A stretch of DNA of 64,000 nucleotides from Tessaracoccus sp. MC1865 (GTDB taxonomy: Bacteria; Actinomycetota; Actinomycetes; Propionibacteriales; Propionibacteriaceae). Below, in pieces: positions 63,633-64,000 of this stretch. The translations under genes and the position numbers were made by a program. How positions within the stretch are numbered: position 1 is the stretch's first letter; each line of letters starts with the position of its first letter. The stretch covers positions 2,971,219-3,035,218 of the forward strand of contig NZ_CP072596.1 of assembly GCF_017815535.1 (NCBI RefSeq), in the 5' to 3' direction. The notes beneath the pieces were generated by a model. The model was given only the letters and a program-made list of their open reading frames with translations, was not told the DNA's origin and made no database searches.

Positions 63633-63770
63633 TCAGGCCGACAGCTCGATGCGACCCTTACGACGACGGGCGCTCAGGATGGCGCGGCCGGCGCGGGTAC
63701 GCATGCGGGCGCGGAAACCGTGGTTGCGGCTCCGACGGCGGTTGCTCGGCTGGAACGTGCGCTTGGTCAT
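63633..63770 (-). CDS. rpmH: 50S ribosomal protein L34
   Basis: A 45-residue basic protein, [20 protein letters not shown] then [20 protein letters not shown], the full L34. It is the first gene of the rpmH-rnpA-yidD-yidC-jag-rsmG run, and no longer frame covers it. Confidence 0.98.
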   Translation of the reverse strand: MTKRTFQPSNRRRSRNHGFRARMRTRAGRAILSARRRKGRIELSA

Positions 63771-63859
63771 GGGATTACTCCCTCAAGATCGAAGGTTGAA
63801 CGCTGCCCGTGGCCCGGGCAGGGGGAAGTGGCCGCCGAAATGGCGACTGGTCAACGATA

Positions 63860-63868
63860 CGTGGATAA
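63860..63868 (-). promoter_or_regulatory. DnaA-box-like sequence upstream of rpmH
   Basis: On the minus strand TTATCCACG differs from the DnaA box TTATCCACA at the last base. One box is weak evidence by itself, but the place next to rpmH and before the expected dnaA fits the origin region. Confidence 0.4.
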
Positions 63869-63875
63869 CCCCTCG

Positions 63876-63930
63876 TTAGCCAAACCGGCGCAGTTCAGCC
63901 AGTCAACTAAGCAAACTACATCATTGTAGT
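63876..63930 (-). promoter_or_regulatory. Possible rpmH promoter and nearby hairpin
   Basis: TTGACT (complement of 63901-63906) could be a -35 and GGCTAA (complement of 63876-63881) a poor -10 about 19 bases away. Just upstream ACTACA-TCAT-TGTAGT (63915-63930) is a perfect small inverted repeat. Beyond it, to the end of the window, no gene is visible. Confidence 0.3.
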
Positions 63931-64000
63931 CCAGCCGACACTCCGGCAACACGCCGATTCTCCTTGCAGGATCGTTCCACGGGGACTAGTTTCGTATGGT

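Noticed and set aside
63771..64000. A full replication origin
   Set aside because: Only one DnaA-box-like sequence is visible and dnaA is not in the window, so the origin itself is probably further right.

Overview
This window is high-GC DNA with dense, overlapping genes, frequent GTG starts and actinobacterial gene families (DUF2993, MMPL, SURF1, SorC-GlpD, DrrAB). The right end has the replication-origin order rpmH-rnpA-yidD-yidC-jag-rsmG-parA-parB with two parS sites, so the window lies beside the chromosomal origin, and dnaA would be expected just past position 64000. The organism is an actinobacterium. Propionibacteriaceae is my best guess, but that is inference from gene content only.

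Layout. 1-185: tail of an aldo/keto reductase. 199-7017: an apparently iron-controlled locus. A 870-residue adenylation / carrier / membrane-acyltransferase fusion is translationally coupled to a complete ferric-type ABC importer, and it is divergent from a phosphopantetheinyl transferase across DtxR/IdeR-like boxes. 7117-10614: a small membrane protein, an MMPL transporter and a DUF2993 protein. 10.6-16.2 kb: a sugar-kinase remnant, solitary trpB, a serine hydrolase, an AEC carrier, a sugar nucleotidyltransferase and a hemolysin III protein. 16.5-20.2 kb: an ABC exporter plus two-component cassette. 20.3-23.0 kb: GH15, a 35-residue dehydrogenase-like remnant and a ZIP transporter. 23.5-26.7 kb: an aldo/keto reductase, a foreign-looking methyltransferase and an Old Yellow Enzyme. 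26.8-36.4 kb: one 2813-residue GT84/GH94 cyclic-glucan-synthase-like protein and a tandem universal stress protein.

36.5-48.7 kb is more accessory in character. It holds an SDR, a second ABC plus two-component cassette, an operon of a DUF4440-VOC fusion, a GNAT and an internally shortened ComB-like protein, then TetR with DrrAB, a RibD-like reductase, a GNAT remnant, and a broken integrase beside tRNA-Ala(TGC). From 48.9 kb rightwards are core genes: glpD with a divergent SorC regulator, an enoyl-CoA hydratase-like protein, trxB-trxA, a coupled aminotransferase / ATP-grasp ligase / SURF1 run, and then the origin-proximal par and rpmH clusters.

The part most likely to be an undescribed system is 199-7017. 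It can be read as a one-polypeptide analogue of DltA-DltC-DltB: activate an acid, load it on a carrier, and hand it to a membrane acyltransferase. Here it is encoded as the first gene of an iron-import operon, with its own activating transferase next door. Other points of interest are an 82-bp perfect hairpin at 7019-7100, the giant glucan-synthase-like protein, and several gene remnants that record deletions.
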